Shown here one piece after another: positions 8,400-16,553 of a DNA stretch of 64,000 nucleotides. The notes under the pieces are model-generated. The model was not told where the DNA came from. It did not search any database and was given only the letters and a program-made list of their open reading frames with translations. Made by a program: the position numbers and the translations under genes. Location of the stretch: assembly GCF_044458865.1 (NCBI RefSeq), contig NZ_JBITIH010000022.1:66727-130726 (forward strand). Direction: 5' to 3'. Within the stretch, counting starts at the first letter, position 1, and each line of letters begins with the position of its first letter. Source of the stretch: Micromonospora_G sp044458865 (GTDB taxonomy: Bacteria; Actinomycetota; Actinomycetes; Mycobacteriales; Micromonosporaceae).

Positions 8400-8964
8400 G
8401 AATGCTCTCCCCCGTGTCCCTACGGCCGGTTCCGGTCAGTACCGGGTCGGCGTCTCCCACCAACATCCAGCCACGCAGCTTGCCCAGCGCCCGGGAGCGC
8501 CGCTTGCGTACGGTGGCCTGCCAGAGGCCGAGTACATGGGCGATCTCGGCGGTGTCGAGTCCGTCGAGGTACGCCAGCCGGAGCACCTCCCGCTCGGCCG
8601 GTTTGAGCTGTCCCCAGACTCGCCCGAGGTCCAACCGGTCGCAGACGACCGTGCTCTCCTCACCCTCGGCCGCGCCGGCGACCACCTCCATCACATCCAT
8701 CTCGATCAGGGCCAGCGGGTGTCGGCGGCTCCACCGGCGGTGGTTGCGCAGGTGGTTGTTGGCGGTGGCGAAGAGCCACGCTCTCGGCTCGTCCGGCACC
8801 CGTGACCGCCGGTCCCACGCGGTCATGAAGGTCTGCTGTGCCAGGTCCTCCGCCTCGCCCTCGTTGCCGCCCAACGCACGCATCAACATCCGGACCACGT
8901 CCGGCCAGAATCGCCGGTGCAGTGCGTCGTGCCACGCCTCGTCCCGGCTGCCGTTGCCGCCCAC
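8392..8964 (-). CDS. RNA polymerase ECF-type sigma factor
   Basis: A 190-residue sigma-70 family protein. Region 2 is visible at about residues 20-85 (EAEDLAQQTFMTAWDRR, EPRAWLFATANNHLRNHRR) and region 4 at ~110-165 (LKPAEREVLRLAYLDGLDTAEIA followed by a helix-turn-helix). There is no long region 1.1 or region 3, as in ECF sigma factors. The GTG start at 8964 is supported by GAGGAG 6-7 bases upstream. It is co-transcribed with the overlapping CU044_5270 gene and faces away from the secreted-inhibitor gene across a 367-bp region. No consensus auto-regulatory promoter could be identified with confidence. Confidence 0.92.
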   Translation of the reverse strand: MGGNGSRDEAWHDALHRRFWPDVVRMLMRALGGNEGEAEDLAQQTFMTAWDRRSRVPDEPRAWLFATANNHLRNHRRWSRRHPLALIEMDVMEVVAGAAEGEESTVVCDRLDLGRVWGQLKPAEREVLRLAYLDGLDTAEIAHVLGLWQATVRKRRSRALGKLRGWMLVGDADPVLTGTGRRDTGESIHG

Positions 8965-9331
8965 CGACTTCTCCTCGAGGGATCGATGCCTCTCGCCGCC
9001 GGTGCACGGACGGCACCGGTGGCGATCTTTGTCGTTCCTCCCACCATGAATATGTCCGCTCCGACACCGCTGTGACTGTCCCGCCCGGACCAGATCTGCG
9101 TGACGACGCCTCGTGGCGGCGTCGGTTATCCGACAGAACCTCGATCCACGCCCGACAAAGCGGTGACGACCAGCAGAAACATGAGTGTGAATCGTGACAA
9201 GTCATTCACGGTCATCTTTGCCAGAATATGACCAAGGTCGGGTGACCGGACGGGCTGCCCCAGCAGCCCTGCACGCCCAGCCCGGCCGACCTTCCGGCAC
9301 CCCACGGAATCGACACACCGAGGAGGCTGCA
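8965..9331. other. Divergent intergenic region upstream of the sigma factor and the I36-like gene
   Basis: About 367 bases with no convincing gene; open frames through it lack ribosome sites and codon bias. Base composition falls locally around 9170-9235, where AT-rich words such as aagtcattcacgg and ccagaatatgacc occur, a likely place for promoters of the plus-strand gene. No operator symmetry was found. Confidence 0.4.
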
Positions 9332-9877
9332 ATGGCACCCACCCCCCGCCGCTGGAGCAGGTCCGTCACCGTCCCGATGGCGATCGCCACGATCGTCGCC
9401 ACCGTCGTCGCTGCGGCGCCGGCGACCGCCGGTCCACCCGAAGACGCCCTGCCGTCCCCCGTGCAGGGCGAGATCGACCGGCATCTGGCCTCGTATCCGG
9501 GCGGGCGGCAGATCAGCCCCACCGAGGTGAGCTATGCCGACGGCACCTTCATCATCGCCTTCGCACCGCCGTCGGAGACGACAGCCCTACCCAACTGCAC
9601 AGCCGGCTGGTTCTGTTTCTACGACGGCGTCAACTACACCTACCCGCGCGGGCAGCTCAACAGTTGCGGGTGGCAGGACCTGGCCGCCTGGGGCTGGCAC
9701 GACCGGACCGAGTCGGTGCACTACAACATTGGGACCGGCTCGGTCTCATTTCTCAACCACACCAGCTCCGGTCACGGCAGCGACCCGGTCCTCTTCTCGG
9801 TCGGCGTCAGCAGCACCACAGACAACGACGTGTCGCCCTACCGAAACCAGGCCGACCACGTGAACCGCTACTGCTGA
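9332..9877 (+). CDS. Secreted peptidase-inhibitor I36-like protein
   Basis: A 181-residue exported protein. It has a Sec-type signal (RRWSRSV, then a hydrophobic Ile/Val/Ala core, with likely cleavage after APATA at about residue 34). The mature part carries CTAGWFCFYDGVNYTYPRG, the motif of the peptidase inhibitor I36 / SMPI-like fold, with six cysteines, one of them C-terminal. SMPI-type proteins inhibit metalloproteases; whether this one does is not shown by sequence. The ATG at 9332 follows GAGGAGG with a standard spacing. A strong hairpin follows the gene. Confidence 0.8.
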   Translation: MAPTPRRWSRSVTVPMAIATIVATVVAAAPATAGPPEDALPSPVQGEIDRHLASYPGGRQISPTEVSYADGTFIIAFAPPSETTALPNCTAGWFCFYDGVNYTYPRGQLNSCGWQDLAAWGWHDRTESVHYNIGTGSVSFLNHTSSGHGSDPVLFSVGVSSTTDNDVSPYRNQADHVNRYC

Positions 9878-9895
9878 TCGGACCACCGTCGCAGG

Positions 9896-9929
9896 GGTGC
9901 CGGTACGGGTTGCCGCCCATACCGGCACC
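9896..9929. terminator. Hairpin terminator between convergent genes
   Basis: Perfect 10-bp stem ggtgccggta / taccggcacc with a 14-base loop. It lies just after the stop of the I36-like gene and just before the end of the oppositely oriented NuoF-like gene, so it can serve both. No T tract, as is common in actinomycetes. Confidence 0.65.
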
Positions 9930-9943
9930 GCCGGCAACGGCCC

Positions 9944-11410
9944 CTACTTCGGGCCGGTGAGGCGCAACGCCAGCGCGGGGCACATCCGTACCGCCTTGCG
10001 GGCGCCCGCCTCCAGCCAGGTCGGCACGGGCGTGGGAGGGAACGCCGGGAAACCGTTACCGTCGAGCCGGATGAACTCCGGTACGACGTGCGCGCAGAGC
10101 CCGTGTCCGTCGCAGAGGGACCAGTCCACCGAGAGCCGGGAGGAGACCGTCTCCGGGCTGGTCGGCAGCCCGAGCACCCCCTTGACCCGCCGGCCGCAGC
10201 CGTCCCGGGTCGCGTGTGCGGCCAGGTCCTCGGCGAAGACCTCCAATGCGGAGGTCGCGAACCGGGCGGTGCCGTCCGGGTGGCTGCACGCACCGCGTCC
10301 GCGTACCTCACCGGCGGCGGCCCGCACCACGTCGGCGGCGGCGGTGCCGGCGACGATCAGGTCGACCGAGCGGGCCAGGGCCGGCAGGCCGAGGCGGCAC
10401 GGCCCACACTGGCCGGCGGACTCACCGGCCAGGTACTGCACCACCTGGGCCACCTCACCGAGCGGGCAGGTGTCCTCGCCGAGCGGGATCATGATCCCGG
10501 CACCGAGGGTGCCGTTGACCAACGCGAGACCCTTGCGGGAGATGAGGACCTTCGCCGCCGACTCGGCACTGATCCACCGACCGTGGTAACCCCCGGTCAG
10601 CACACCCGGCCCGTCGGGCACCTCGCAGAGACGCAGGATGTCGGCGAGCGGCGTACCGGCGGGGCACTCCACCACCGCGGGCCGGTTCGCCGCGCCGGTC
10701 ACGGTCAGCATGATGGTGCCGGGCTCGTCCTCGGTGCCGACCGCGGCGTACTCGTACGGTCCGAGCCGTGCGCCGATCGCGATCTGGGCGTACGTCTCCG
10801 CGTTCGACAGCAGGGTCGGCATGCCGGCGACCCCCGAGTCGCTGGCGCGCTTCTTCACCCCGGGCGGGATGTGCGCCTCACCGTTGATTCCCTTGACCAG
10901 TGCACCGCCCTCACCGGAGATGAACCGGTGCGGCACGGTGACGATCCCGGTCGGCACCGGCATCTGCCGTTCGGCCAGCGCGGCGGCCAGCGAGGCTTCG
11001 CCGATGCCGTCGTCGGCGACCCCGATCACGATCTCGTCCGCGTCGAGCGCGTACGCGACCATCGCGGCGCCGTCCAGGATCAGGTGCGGTGCGCGGGTGA
11101 GCAGCACCTTGTCCTTCCAGCTCGCCGGTTCACCCTCGGTGGCGTTGACCACCACCACCGGCGCCAGCGCCTGCCGGCGCGCCGAGTCGAGCACCGCCTG
11201 GACCTTGCGGGCGAACGGGAAACCCGCGCCGCCCTTCCCCTTGAGTTGCATCCCCTCGGTGAGCTTGATCAGCCCGTCGATGGAGAGCCAGTCGACCTCG
11301 CCGTGCACCTCCTCGTGGGCGAGCAGGTCGAGCCGACCGAACTCGCTGAACCCGGCGGTGAGCCGCGCCGGGCCGAAGGTGGCAACGGGTGGAACGGTGG
11401 TCCGACTCAC
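9944..11410 (-). CDS. NuoF-like NADH-binding flavoprotein fused to a C-terminal ferredoxin
   Basis: A 488-residue protein. Residues 1-~400 follow the NuoF/51-kDa plan: LKGKGGAGFP (58-65, FMN/NADH site), NATEGEPASWKD (89-100), an SLBB-like segment ~215-262, and the iron-sulfur region SAGQCGPCR with C335, C338 and C375. The first cluster cysteine of the usual SCGxCxPC is alanine (A332), so only three ligands remain. Residues ~425-488 form a ferredoxin with C433-x2-H436-x2-C439 and a later C477-Pro, the 3Fe-4S type used with P450s. It is expected to pass electrons from NADH through FMN to the ferredoxin. GTG start overlaps the stop of the upstream membrane gene by 4 bp, so the pair is coupled. 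Confidence 0.88.
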   Translation of the reverse strand: MSRTTVPPVATFGPARLTAGFSEFGRLDLLAHEEVHGEVDWLSIDGLIKLTEGMQLKGKGGAGFPFARKVQAVLDSARRQALAPVVVVNATEGEPASWKDKVLLTRAPHLILDGAAMVAYALDADEIVIGVADDGIGEASLAAALAERQMPVPTGIVTVPHRFISGEGGALVKGINGEAHIPPGVKKRASDSGVAGMPTLLSNAETYAQIAIGARLGPYEYAAVGTEDEPGTIMLTVTGAANRPAVVECPAGTPLADILRLCEVPDGPGVLTGGYHGRWISAESAAKVLISRKGLALVNGTLGAGIMIPLGEDTCPLGEVAQVVQYLAGESAGQCGPCRLGLPALARSVDLIVAGTAAADVVRAAAGEVRGRGACSHPDGTARFATSALEVFAEDLAAHATRDGCGRRVKGVLGLPTSPETVSSRLSVDWSLCDGHGLCAHVVPEFIRLDGNGFPAFPPTPVPTWLEAGARKAVRMCPALALRLTGPK

Positions 11411-12942
11411 TTTGCCTCGCCTCGCAGTTCACGCCAGTACGCCTCGTCCACGCTGTCTCCCGAGGCTTTCTTGCCACGCCGCCCAGAACGGCCCGATCCG
11501 GTGCCACCCTCGCTGCTGGCGGCACGCAACGCCCGCCGGACGTCGAGGTTGACCAGGGTCGGGGTGTCGTCGACCACCGGCTCCCGCTCGGCCGAGCCCC
11601 GACGCGGACGGTAGTCCCGCTCGTCGTCGTCCTCGGCCCGGCGACGTGGCCGATAGTCCAGGTCCGCGTCGTCGTCCTCGGCCCGTCGGCGTGGGCGGTA
11701 GTCCAGGTCCGCGTCGTCGTCGGCCCGTCGGCGCGGCCGGTAGTCCCGGTCCAGCTCCTCGTCGGCCGCCCCGCGCCGGGGCTGGTACTCCGCTTCGATC
11801 TCCGCCTCGACGCTCCGGCGCGGCCGGTAGTCCCGTTCGGTTCCCCGGTCGTCGTCGAGGTGGTCGCGCCCGCTGTCCCGGTCGTCGCGGCGACGGGTGG
11901 TCGGGGCGGTGCTGGTGTCGGTCCGCGCCGACCAGCGGCGGCCGTACCGTGGGCCGTCGGTGTCCGGGTCCGCGCCGATGGTGCCGGGTTCTGGAACCTC
12001 GGGTACGACGAAGCGGCGCGACCGGCGCCCGGACGTCTCGTCCGACCGGGCGGCGGTTCCGGTCCGACTCCGCCGGGTGACGCCCTGCTCGGCCCGGCCC
12101 ACCCGCAGGTTGCCCGCGTTCGCCGGCTCGGCCCAACTGACCCGTACGTCGCTGCCCGGTGTCGCACCGGCGAGCACGGTGCGCGATTCGGCACTGTCCC
12201 GTGCGGTCCTGCCGACCGGCTTGATCGAGCCGGTGGTCTGGCCCTGGTCCTTGCGCTTGCGGCCGAGGCTGACCGAGAGCCGGACCAACAGCGCGACCAC
12301 CACCAGGAAGACGCAGAACAGGTAGCTGAGGGTGACCCAGGCGGCGGGCGCCCGGCCGGCGTTGAGGCCGTGGGTCAGCGCGACCGGCCACGACGCGTAC
12401 GCGGTGCTGTGCAGTGCCCGCCACATCCAGGGTTTGCCACGCCCGACGAACCGGGCCCGGATCAGGCCGGTCCAGAGGGTGGAGACCATCAGGTACGCGG
12501 CGATGGTGCCGAGCCCGACGTAGAGCCCGCGCTGTGAGACGAACGGGATGACGGCGTCTGTCGCCGCCGCCCGTCCACTGGAGACCTTGGTGAGGATGTG
12601 CAGGGCGAGCGTGCTCACCGCGATGATCCCGGTGGTCCGGTGCGCGGACTGGAGCAGCACCCGGTGCCGGGCCAGCAGCACCAGTCGGTCGGTGGCGAGT
12701 ACGCCGGCCATCACCGTGATGCTCAGCGAGACCAGGGCGACGACTCCGGCGTAGAACTCCAGGTAGACGTAGCTGTAGACGTAGAAGACCTGACCGGCTT
12801 TGGTGAGCATGGCCAGGGCCCAGAAGGCGGCCAGCGCGGAGGCGCCGAGGACGGCCATCGCGCCCTTGGACCGTGTCGGGCCACTGCGGGTGGTGACGGT
12901 CCGGGCAATGGCGGGTTGCTGGATCTGCTGTGTCCGAGCCAT
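11407..12942 (-). CDS. Ferric-reductase-like six-helix membrane protein with a repetitive Arg/Asp-rich tail
   Basis: A 511-residue protein. Residues ~25-240 hold about six transmembrane helices with conserved-looking histidines (ARHRVLLQSAHR, LALHIL, ALHSTAYASWPVALTHGL), as in ferric-reductase-like / b-type cytochrome domains that bind haem. The remaining ~270 residues are hydrophilic, cytoplasmic and probably disordered, with repeats of DYRPRRR separated by acidic residues. ATG at 12942 is preferred because GAGGAG lies immediately upstream; a start 90 bases earlier lacks one. The downstream NuoF-ferredoxin gene overlaps by 4 bp, so together they probably form a membrane electron-transfer unit. 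The electron acceptor is unknown. Confidence 0.8.
   Translation of the reverse strand: MARTQQIQQPAIARTVTTRSGPTRSKGAMAVLGASALAAFWALAMLTKAGQVFYVYSYVYLEFYAGVVALVSLSITVMAGVLATDRLVLLARHRVLLQSAHRTTGIIAVSTLALHILTKVSSGRAAATDAVIPFVSQRGLYVGLGTIAAYLMVSTLWTGLIRARFVGRGKPWMWRALHSTAYASWPVALTHGLNAGRAPAAWVTLSYLFCVFLVVVALLVRLSVSLGRKRKDQGQTTGSIKPVGRTARDSAESRTVLAGATPGSDVRVSWAEPANAGNLRVGRAEQGVTRRSRTGTAARSDETSGRRSRRFVVPEVPEPGTIGADPDTDGPRYGRRWSARTDTSTAPTTRRRDDRDSGRDHLDDDRGTERDYRPRRSVEAEIEAEYQPRRGAADEELDRDYRPRRRADDDADLDYRPRRRAEDDDADLDYRPRRRAEDDDERDYRPRRGSAEREPVVDDTPTLVNLDVRRALRAASSEGGTGSGRSGRRGKKASGDSVDEAYWRELRGEAK
11590..11850 (-). repeat. In-gene tandem repeats encoding DYRPRRR units
   Basis: Within the ferric-reductase-like gene, at least five imperfect copies of a unit encoding (D/E)-Y-(R/Q)-P-R-R followed by an acidic linker (such as AEDDDADL) are arranged in tandem. 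The two central copies are nearly identical in DNA (cggcgtgggcggtagtccag and a near-copy), indicating recent unequal recombination or slippage. Confidence 0.75.
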
Positions 12943-13124
12943 ACGCTCCTCGATCTCCCACCCAAGCTCTTCCGTCACGTTGTACGTAGGAACGGAACGG
13001 GCGGATGAGTGGCTGACGCGATTTCTTTTCACAATCGACTGCTGGTCGGAGTCCGACCTGGTCGGCCGGTCACCGAACGACGAGAACTACCCAATGGGGC
13101 AACTTCACCACGTACAGTGAATGT

Positions 13125-14087
13125 GTGCCTTTTGTCCCTTCGGAAGCACCGGCTCCGACCCGGACGCGCGCGCGTCTGCTGCTCACCGGTGGCCTCCTCG
13201 CGCTGCTCGGCGGCACGGTCGCGCTGGCCCTGGTGATCAGCTCGGCCACCGGCCCCGACCGGGCCGATCCGCCGTCGGCAACACCGACCACGACGCCGAC
13301 ACCAGCACCGAACGACTCGGTCGACCCGGCGGACACGGCGCCGGCGACCGTCGAGCCATCGATGTCCGCGATACCGCCGCCGGCAAACCTACCAGTGGTG
13401 GACTATGCGGCGGCACCCGGCGGTTTTCCCGCCGATCCGGATCCGATGTCGACGGTACGGCTCCGCGAGGGGCTCCACCCCACCGCGAAAGTCGGTGCGT
13501 ACGACGCCCCGGGCGGCAAACCGCGGGCCTTCCTCGCCCCGACCCTCGCCGGGGTGCCGCTGACCGTACCGATCGTCGAGCGGCGATCCGGTTGGGCGGG
13601 CGTGCTGCTTCCGTCGGCGAACCGCACCCTGGCCTGGGTGCCGCCGGGCAACTGGAAGACCGTGGCGCTGCGGGACCAGCTCGTGGTGGAACGGAAAACC
13701 TTCCGGCTGACCTGGTTCCGTGACGACAAACCAGTGCAGACGTGGCGGACCACCCTCGGCACCCGCGAGACCCCGACGCCACTCGGCCGTACCTTCGTCC
13801 TCGGCCGCTCCGCCCTGGTCGGCAACGTCTACGCGAACACCGACGTGTTCGCCCTCGGCGCGGTGCCGGATGATCCGGACGCGGTGCCGGCTGGTCTGCG
13901 CGGCGCCCACATCGGACTGCACACCTGGTACAACGACGACACGCTGGGCGAGAACGTCACCGACGGCTGCATCCGGATCACCAAGAGCGGCCAGCGCAAA
14001 CTTCTCGAAGAGATCATCCCTGGCACCAGTCTGGTCGTGGTCGACAAGCTCCCGGCAGCCACACCAGGCCCGCTCACCAGAGATTGA
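13125..14087 (+). CDS. L,D-transpeptidase (YkuD family), membrane-anchored
   Basis: A 320-residue protein with an N-terminal membrane anchor or uncleaved signal (about residues 17-40), a Thr/Pro-rich linker (~45-90) and a C-terminal YkuD catalytic domain. The active-site signature is visible as HIGLHTWYND and then TDGCIRIT, with the nucleophile at Cys282. Such enzymes form 3-3 cross-links in peptidoglycan or attach proteins to it, acting outside the membrane. The region before the catalytic domain (~100-180) may be an SH3-like wall-binding part. The start is a GTG. It diverges from the ferric-reductase-like gene and converges on the 14107-14667 gene. Confidence 0.9.
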   Translation: MPFVPSEAPAPTRTRARLLLTGGLLALLGGTVALALVISSATGPDRADPPSATPTTTPTPAPNDSVDPADTAPATVEPSMSAIPPPANLPVVDYAAAPGGFPADPDPMSTVRLREGLHPTAKVGAYDAPGGKPRAFLAPTLAGVPLTVPIVERRSGWAGVLLPSANRTLAWVPPGNWKTVALRDQLVVERKTFRLTWFRDDKPVQTWRTTLGTRETPTPLGRTFVLGRSALVGNVYANTDVFALGAVPDDPDAVPAGLRGAHIGLHTWYNDDTLGENVTDGCIRITKSGQRKLLEEIIPGTSLVVVDKLPAATPGPLTRD

Positions 14088-14106
14088 TTCTTCTCACCCA
14101 CGCCGG

Positions 14107-14667
14107 CTAACGGTGGCCGGCTTCGATCCGACGCTCGACCCGGTCCAGGTAGTCCCACCACCGGTCGTCGGCGGCACGGTGGACGGAGAGCAGGTGGCCG
14201 GCCACGACGAACGCCATCAGGATGGTCTCCTCCGGGGGAAGTGTGCGCAGGTCGTACGGCACCTCGGCGGTGGTCTCGGTGAGGAAGGTGAGCACCTGCT
14301 CGGGAGTGAGCTCTGCCCAGGTCTCCACTGCGGCGATATCGTGGGCGAGGAGCTTCAGCTCTGGCTCGTTCGGCTCGCCCCGGTGGGCGTCCCAGAGCAC
14401 CCGGACGACGACCCGGAACGCGATGTCGACGGCTCTGGACGCCTTCTCGCCGTCCACAAGTTCGGTCAAAGCCTTGGTCAGCTTCGCCGGGTCACGTACC
14501 ACCGCCGCGTAGATCGTGTTCCGCACCAGTCGCTCGATCCGCCGGCTGATCCGCGCCCCGTGCCGTCGCCGCCGCTGCCGTTCCTGCATCCACTGCCAGA
14601 ACAGCAGGCCGGACAGCACCCACAGCGCCGCCTTGACGACAACGTCGGCCACCTCCAGGATCACCAT
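14107..14667 (-). CDS. WWDYLDR-motif protein with an N-terminal membrane helix (copy 1)
   Basis: A 186-residue protein: an N-terminal hydrophobic helix (VVVKAALWVLSGLLFWQW), a basic patch QERQRRRRHGARISRR, and a helical domain ending DDRWWDYLDRVERRIEAGHR. The helical domain is clearly paralogous to the gene at 16554-16994, which ends EEEWWDYLDRAEAAIEAA. The ATG at 14667 overlaps the stop codon of the upstream 118-residue gene by 7 bp, so the two are coupled. No function is known to me; a cytoplasmic helical domain tethered to the membrane is the likely topology. Confidence 0.7.
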   Translation of the reverse strand: MVILEVADVVVKAALWVLSGLLFWQWMQERQRRRRHGARISRRIERLVRNTIYAAVVRDPAKLTKALTELVDGEKASRAVDIAFRVVVRVLWDAHRGEPNEPELKLLAHDIAAVETWAELTPEQVLTFLTETTAEVPYDLRTLPPEETILMAFVVAGHLLSVHRAADDRWWDYLDRVERRIEAGHR

Positions 14668-15017
14668 TCGACACCGGCCGAGTCGCAGGGTCCGTGGTGG
14701 TCCGCACGGCGTCCGCACCGCTGACGGCCGGGCAGGATCATGTTGCAGAAGACCCAGTGCCGTACGTTCTGGTTGTCCTCCTGGGAGACGTGTGTGGCGC
14801 CGATGTCGAGTTGGGGTAGGAAGGCGAGCGACCGGGCGACCGCGCAGGCCATGTGGAGCGCACCCCTCAGGTCGAGCGCCGCCACTGACAGATGGATCAC
14901 GTAGAGATCGGGTTCGCGCTCGGGACCGGCGACCGCCTCCACGGCCTCCCGGGGAAGCGGCGCGAACACCGCCCTATTGATCATTTTCCACCGTTGTTCC
15001 GGTGGTTGGTTGTCCAT
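14661..15017 (-). CDS. Small cysteine-containing protein of unknown function
   Basis: A 118-residue protein starting MDNQPPEQRWKMINRAVF. The centre reads DLYVIHLSVAALDLRGALH and ACAVARSLAFLPQ. The C-terminal part contains CNMILPGRQRCGRRADHHGPC, with cysteines and histidines that could form a small metal site. An AAGGGA ribosome site lies about 7 bases before the ATG at 15017, preferred to a start 87 bases upstream. The stop overlaps the following WWDYLDR gene. No family recognised. Confidence 0.6.
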   Translation of the reverse strand: MDNQPPEQRWKMINRAVFAPLPREAVEAVAGPEREPDLYVIHLSVAALDLRGALHMACAVARSLAFLPQLDIGATHVSQEDNQNVRHWVFCNMILPGRQRCGRRADHHGPCDSAGVEW

Positions 15018-15364
15018 TCGAAGATCCCTTTCACCATCGTCAGTCGTTCGCTCAACACGTGAAAGTTCCACCAACCGGGGTTGCCGGCCGGCGTCGAAAT
15101 TCATTCGGGTACGGGGTCGCGATCATCAACGCGCCCGTGATAGACACATAGGCAAGTCGGTTAAGGACTCATCACTCCTTCAGAGGCCCGGCGAGGATCG
15201 GTAGGCGACTGCCCATCGCAAAGCCCACCCTCGTCACCTTTCTCGGCTCGTGGCACAGTCGCGGTCACCGGTAACGAGCGTGCACCCCGTGGGAAAAGCA
15301 GCGGACCGGTAACCACCATCACCTCCTCCAGCGCTCACGTTTCCAGCGCCGTCGAGGGGGAGCA
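15018..15364. other. Divergent intergenic region upstream of the XRE regulator
   Basis: About 347 bases between divergent genes, with no convincing gene. It contains a short dyad (aagga ... tcctt around 15163-15181) and lower GC content near 15120-15180. Likely holds two promoters, possibly autoregulated by the XRE protein, but no operator could be defined. Confidence 0.4.
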
Positions 15365-16270
15365 ATGGTTCCCAGCCCGCTCATTCCAAGAAAGGTGTAC
15401 GCACCCGTGCCCCACAAGCCCTTCATCCGAACCCTGCGCGCCCAGTGGTTGGGCGCACAACTCCGCGAGCTACGTGAGGAACGCGGGATGACCCTGGAGT
15501 TGGTCGCCCGCCACCTCAACCGGGACCGGTCCGCGCTGGGCCGCTACGAGCTGGCGGAATGGCCGATCCAGCGCGGCGACGTGCTGGCCTTGCTCGACCT
15601 CTACGGCTTCCACCGCGCGACCGACCGCGCCCAGTTGCTCAGCCTGGCCGAGGAGGTCTGGCGCACCGATCGCTGGAACGACAATTACGGCGACATCGTC
15701 GACTCGTCGTTCATCGACTTCCCCTGGCTGGAGTCCCGCGCCGAGACGGTCTGCTCCTACCACGCCGCCGTGGTACCCGGCCTGTTTCAACTCCCGGCCT
15801 ACGCCGACCTGGTGATCCGCTGCACGGAAGGCCCGAAAGTCAGCGAGGAAAAGATCCGGCGCGGCGTCGCGCTCCGCATGGACCGACAACTGGTGCTGAA
15901 GGAACCGCGCCGAATCAGCTTCGAGGTGATCATCGACGAGGCCGCGCTGCGACGACAGATTGGTGGCCCGAGTCTGCTGCGGGCGCAACTCGCCCACCTG
16001 ACCAAGGTCACCCGGCTCCCGCAGGTTGACCTCCGGATTCTGCCCGAAACGGTTGCGCTGCACCCGGGCGTCGACGGCTCATTCTGGCTGTTCCGGATGC
16101 CTCGCCCCTACCCAGAGGTTGGCTATCTGGAAAGTCTGGCCGGACAGATGTACTTCGAACTGCCGAAGTCCGAGCGGTTCCGGGACGCGTACGATGAAGT
16201 ACGGGAAGCGTCGCTCGACCCGATCACTTCGGCGCGCTTGATCAAGAGCATCGGGGAGGAAATGTCATGA
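15365..16270 (+). CDS. XRE-family helix-turn-helix regulator with DUF5753 (Scr1/WhiJ-like)
   Basis: A 301-residue protein. Residues ~28-85 form an XRE helix-turn-helix (LGAQLRELREERGMTLELVA, then RSALGRYELAEWPI). The remainder has the DUF5753 pattern, including SYHAAVVPGLFQLPAYA and LPQVDLRILPETVALHPG. Proteins of this type pair with small DUF397 proteins and include developmental regulators such as WhiJ and BldB-associated proteins; some pairs behave like antitoxin/toxin units. ATG follows GAGGGGGAG. The next gene, DUF397, overlaps by 4 bp (ATGA), so the pair is one operon. Confidence 0.93.
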   Translation: MVPSPLIPRKVYAPVPHKPFIRTLRAQWLGAQLRELREERGMTLELVARHLNRDRSALGRYELAEWPIQRGDVLALLDLYGFHRATDRAQLLSLAEEVWRTDRWNDNYGDIVDSSFIDFPWLESRAETVCSYHAAVVPGLFQLPAYADLVIRCTEGPKVSEEKIRRGVALRMDRQLVLKEPRRISFEVIIDEAALRRQIGGPSLLRAQLAHLTKVTRLPQVDLRILPETVALHPGVDGSFWLFRMPRPYPEVGYLESLAGQMYFELPKSERFRDAYDEVREASLDPITSARLIKSIGEEMS

Positions 16271-16479
16271 CCGAGAACCTTCCGACTGTGGGCTGGCACA
16301 TCAGCACCTACAGCGCCGACACGAGTGCTAGCTGCGTGGAGGCCGGTCCGCTGGCCGACGGGTCGGGGCGCGTGGCCGTGCGTCACAGCAGGCGGCCCGA
16401 TGCGGCGACCATCGTCTACACCAGAGACGAGTGGGATGCCTTCGTGGCCGGCGTCAAGGACGGCGAATTCGACTTCTGA
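16267..16479 (+). CDS. DUF397 protein, partner of the XRE regulator
   Basis: A 70-residue protein with the DUF397 pattern: an N-terminal CVEAGPLADGSGRVAVRHS segment and the C-terminal EWDAFVAGVKDGEFDF. DUF397 proteins accompany XRE/DUF5753 regulators and are thought to modulate them. ATGA overlap with the regulator gene gives translational coupling. A strong hairpin terminator follows 14 bases after the stop. A decayed copy of this gene's 3' end and terminator is found at 18376-18475. Confidence 0.92.
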   Translation: MTENLPTVGWHISTYSADTSASCVEAGPLADGSGRVAVRHSRRPDAATIVYTRDEWDAFVAGVKDGEFDF

Positions 16480-16492
16480 TCTTGCCTTGAAA

Positions 16493-16529
16493 ACGCTCCG
16501 GGCCTGACGACGGACCAGGCCCGGAGCGT
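16493..16529 (+). terminator. Strong hairpin terminator after the XRE/DUF397 operon
   Basis: Perfect 14-bp stem acgctccgggcctg / caggcccggagcgt with a 9-base loop, followed by cgcctctttcg. It lies between the DUF397 stop and the convergent WWDYLDR gene at 16554 and may act in both directions. Confidence 0.85.
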
Positions 16530-16553
16530 GCGCCTCTTTCGACCACCAGAAAT

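Noticed and set aside
15365..16479. XRE/DUF397 pair considered as a proven toxin-antitoxin system
   Set aside because: Some pairs of this type act that way, but nothing in the sequence distinguishes a toxin from a developmental regulator here.
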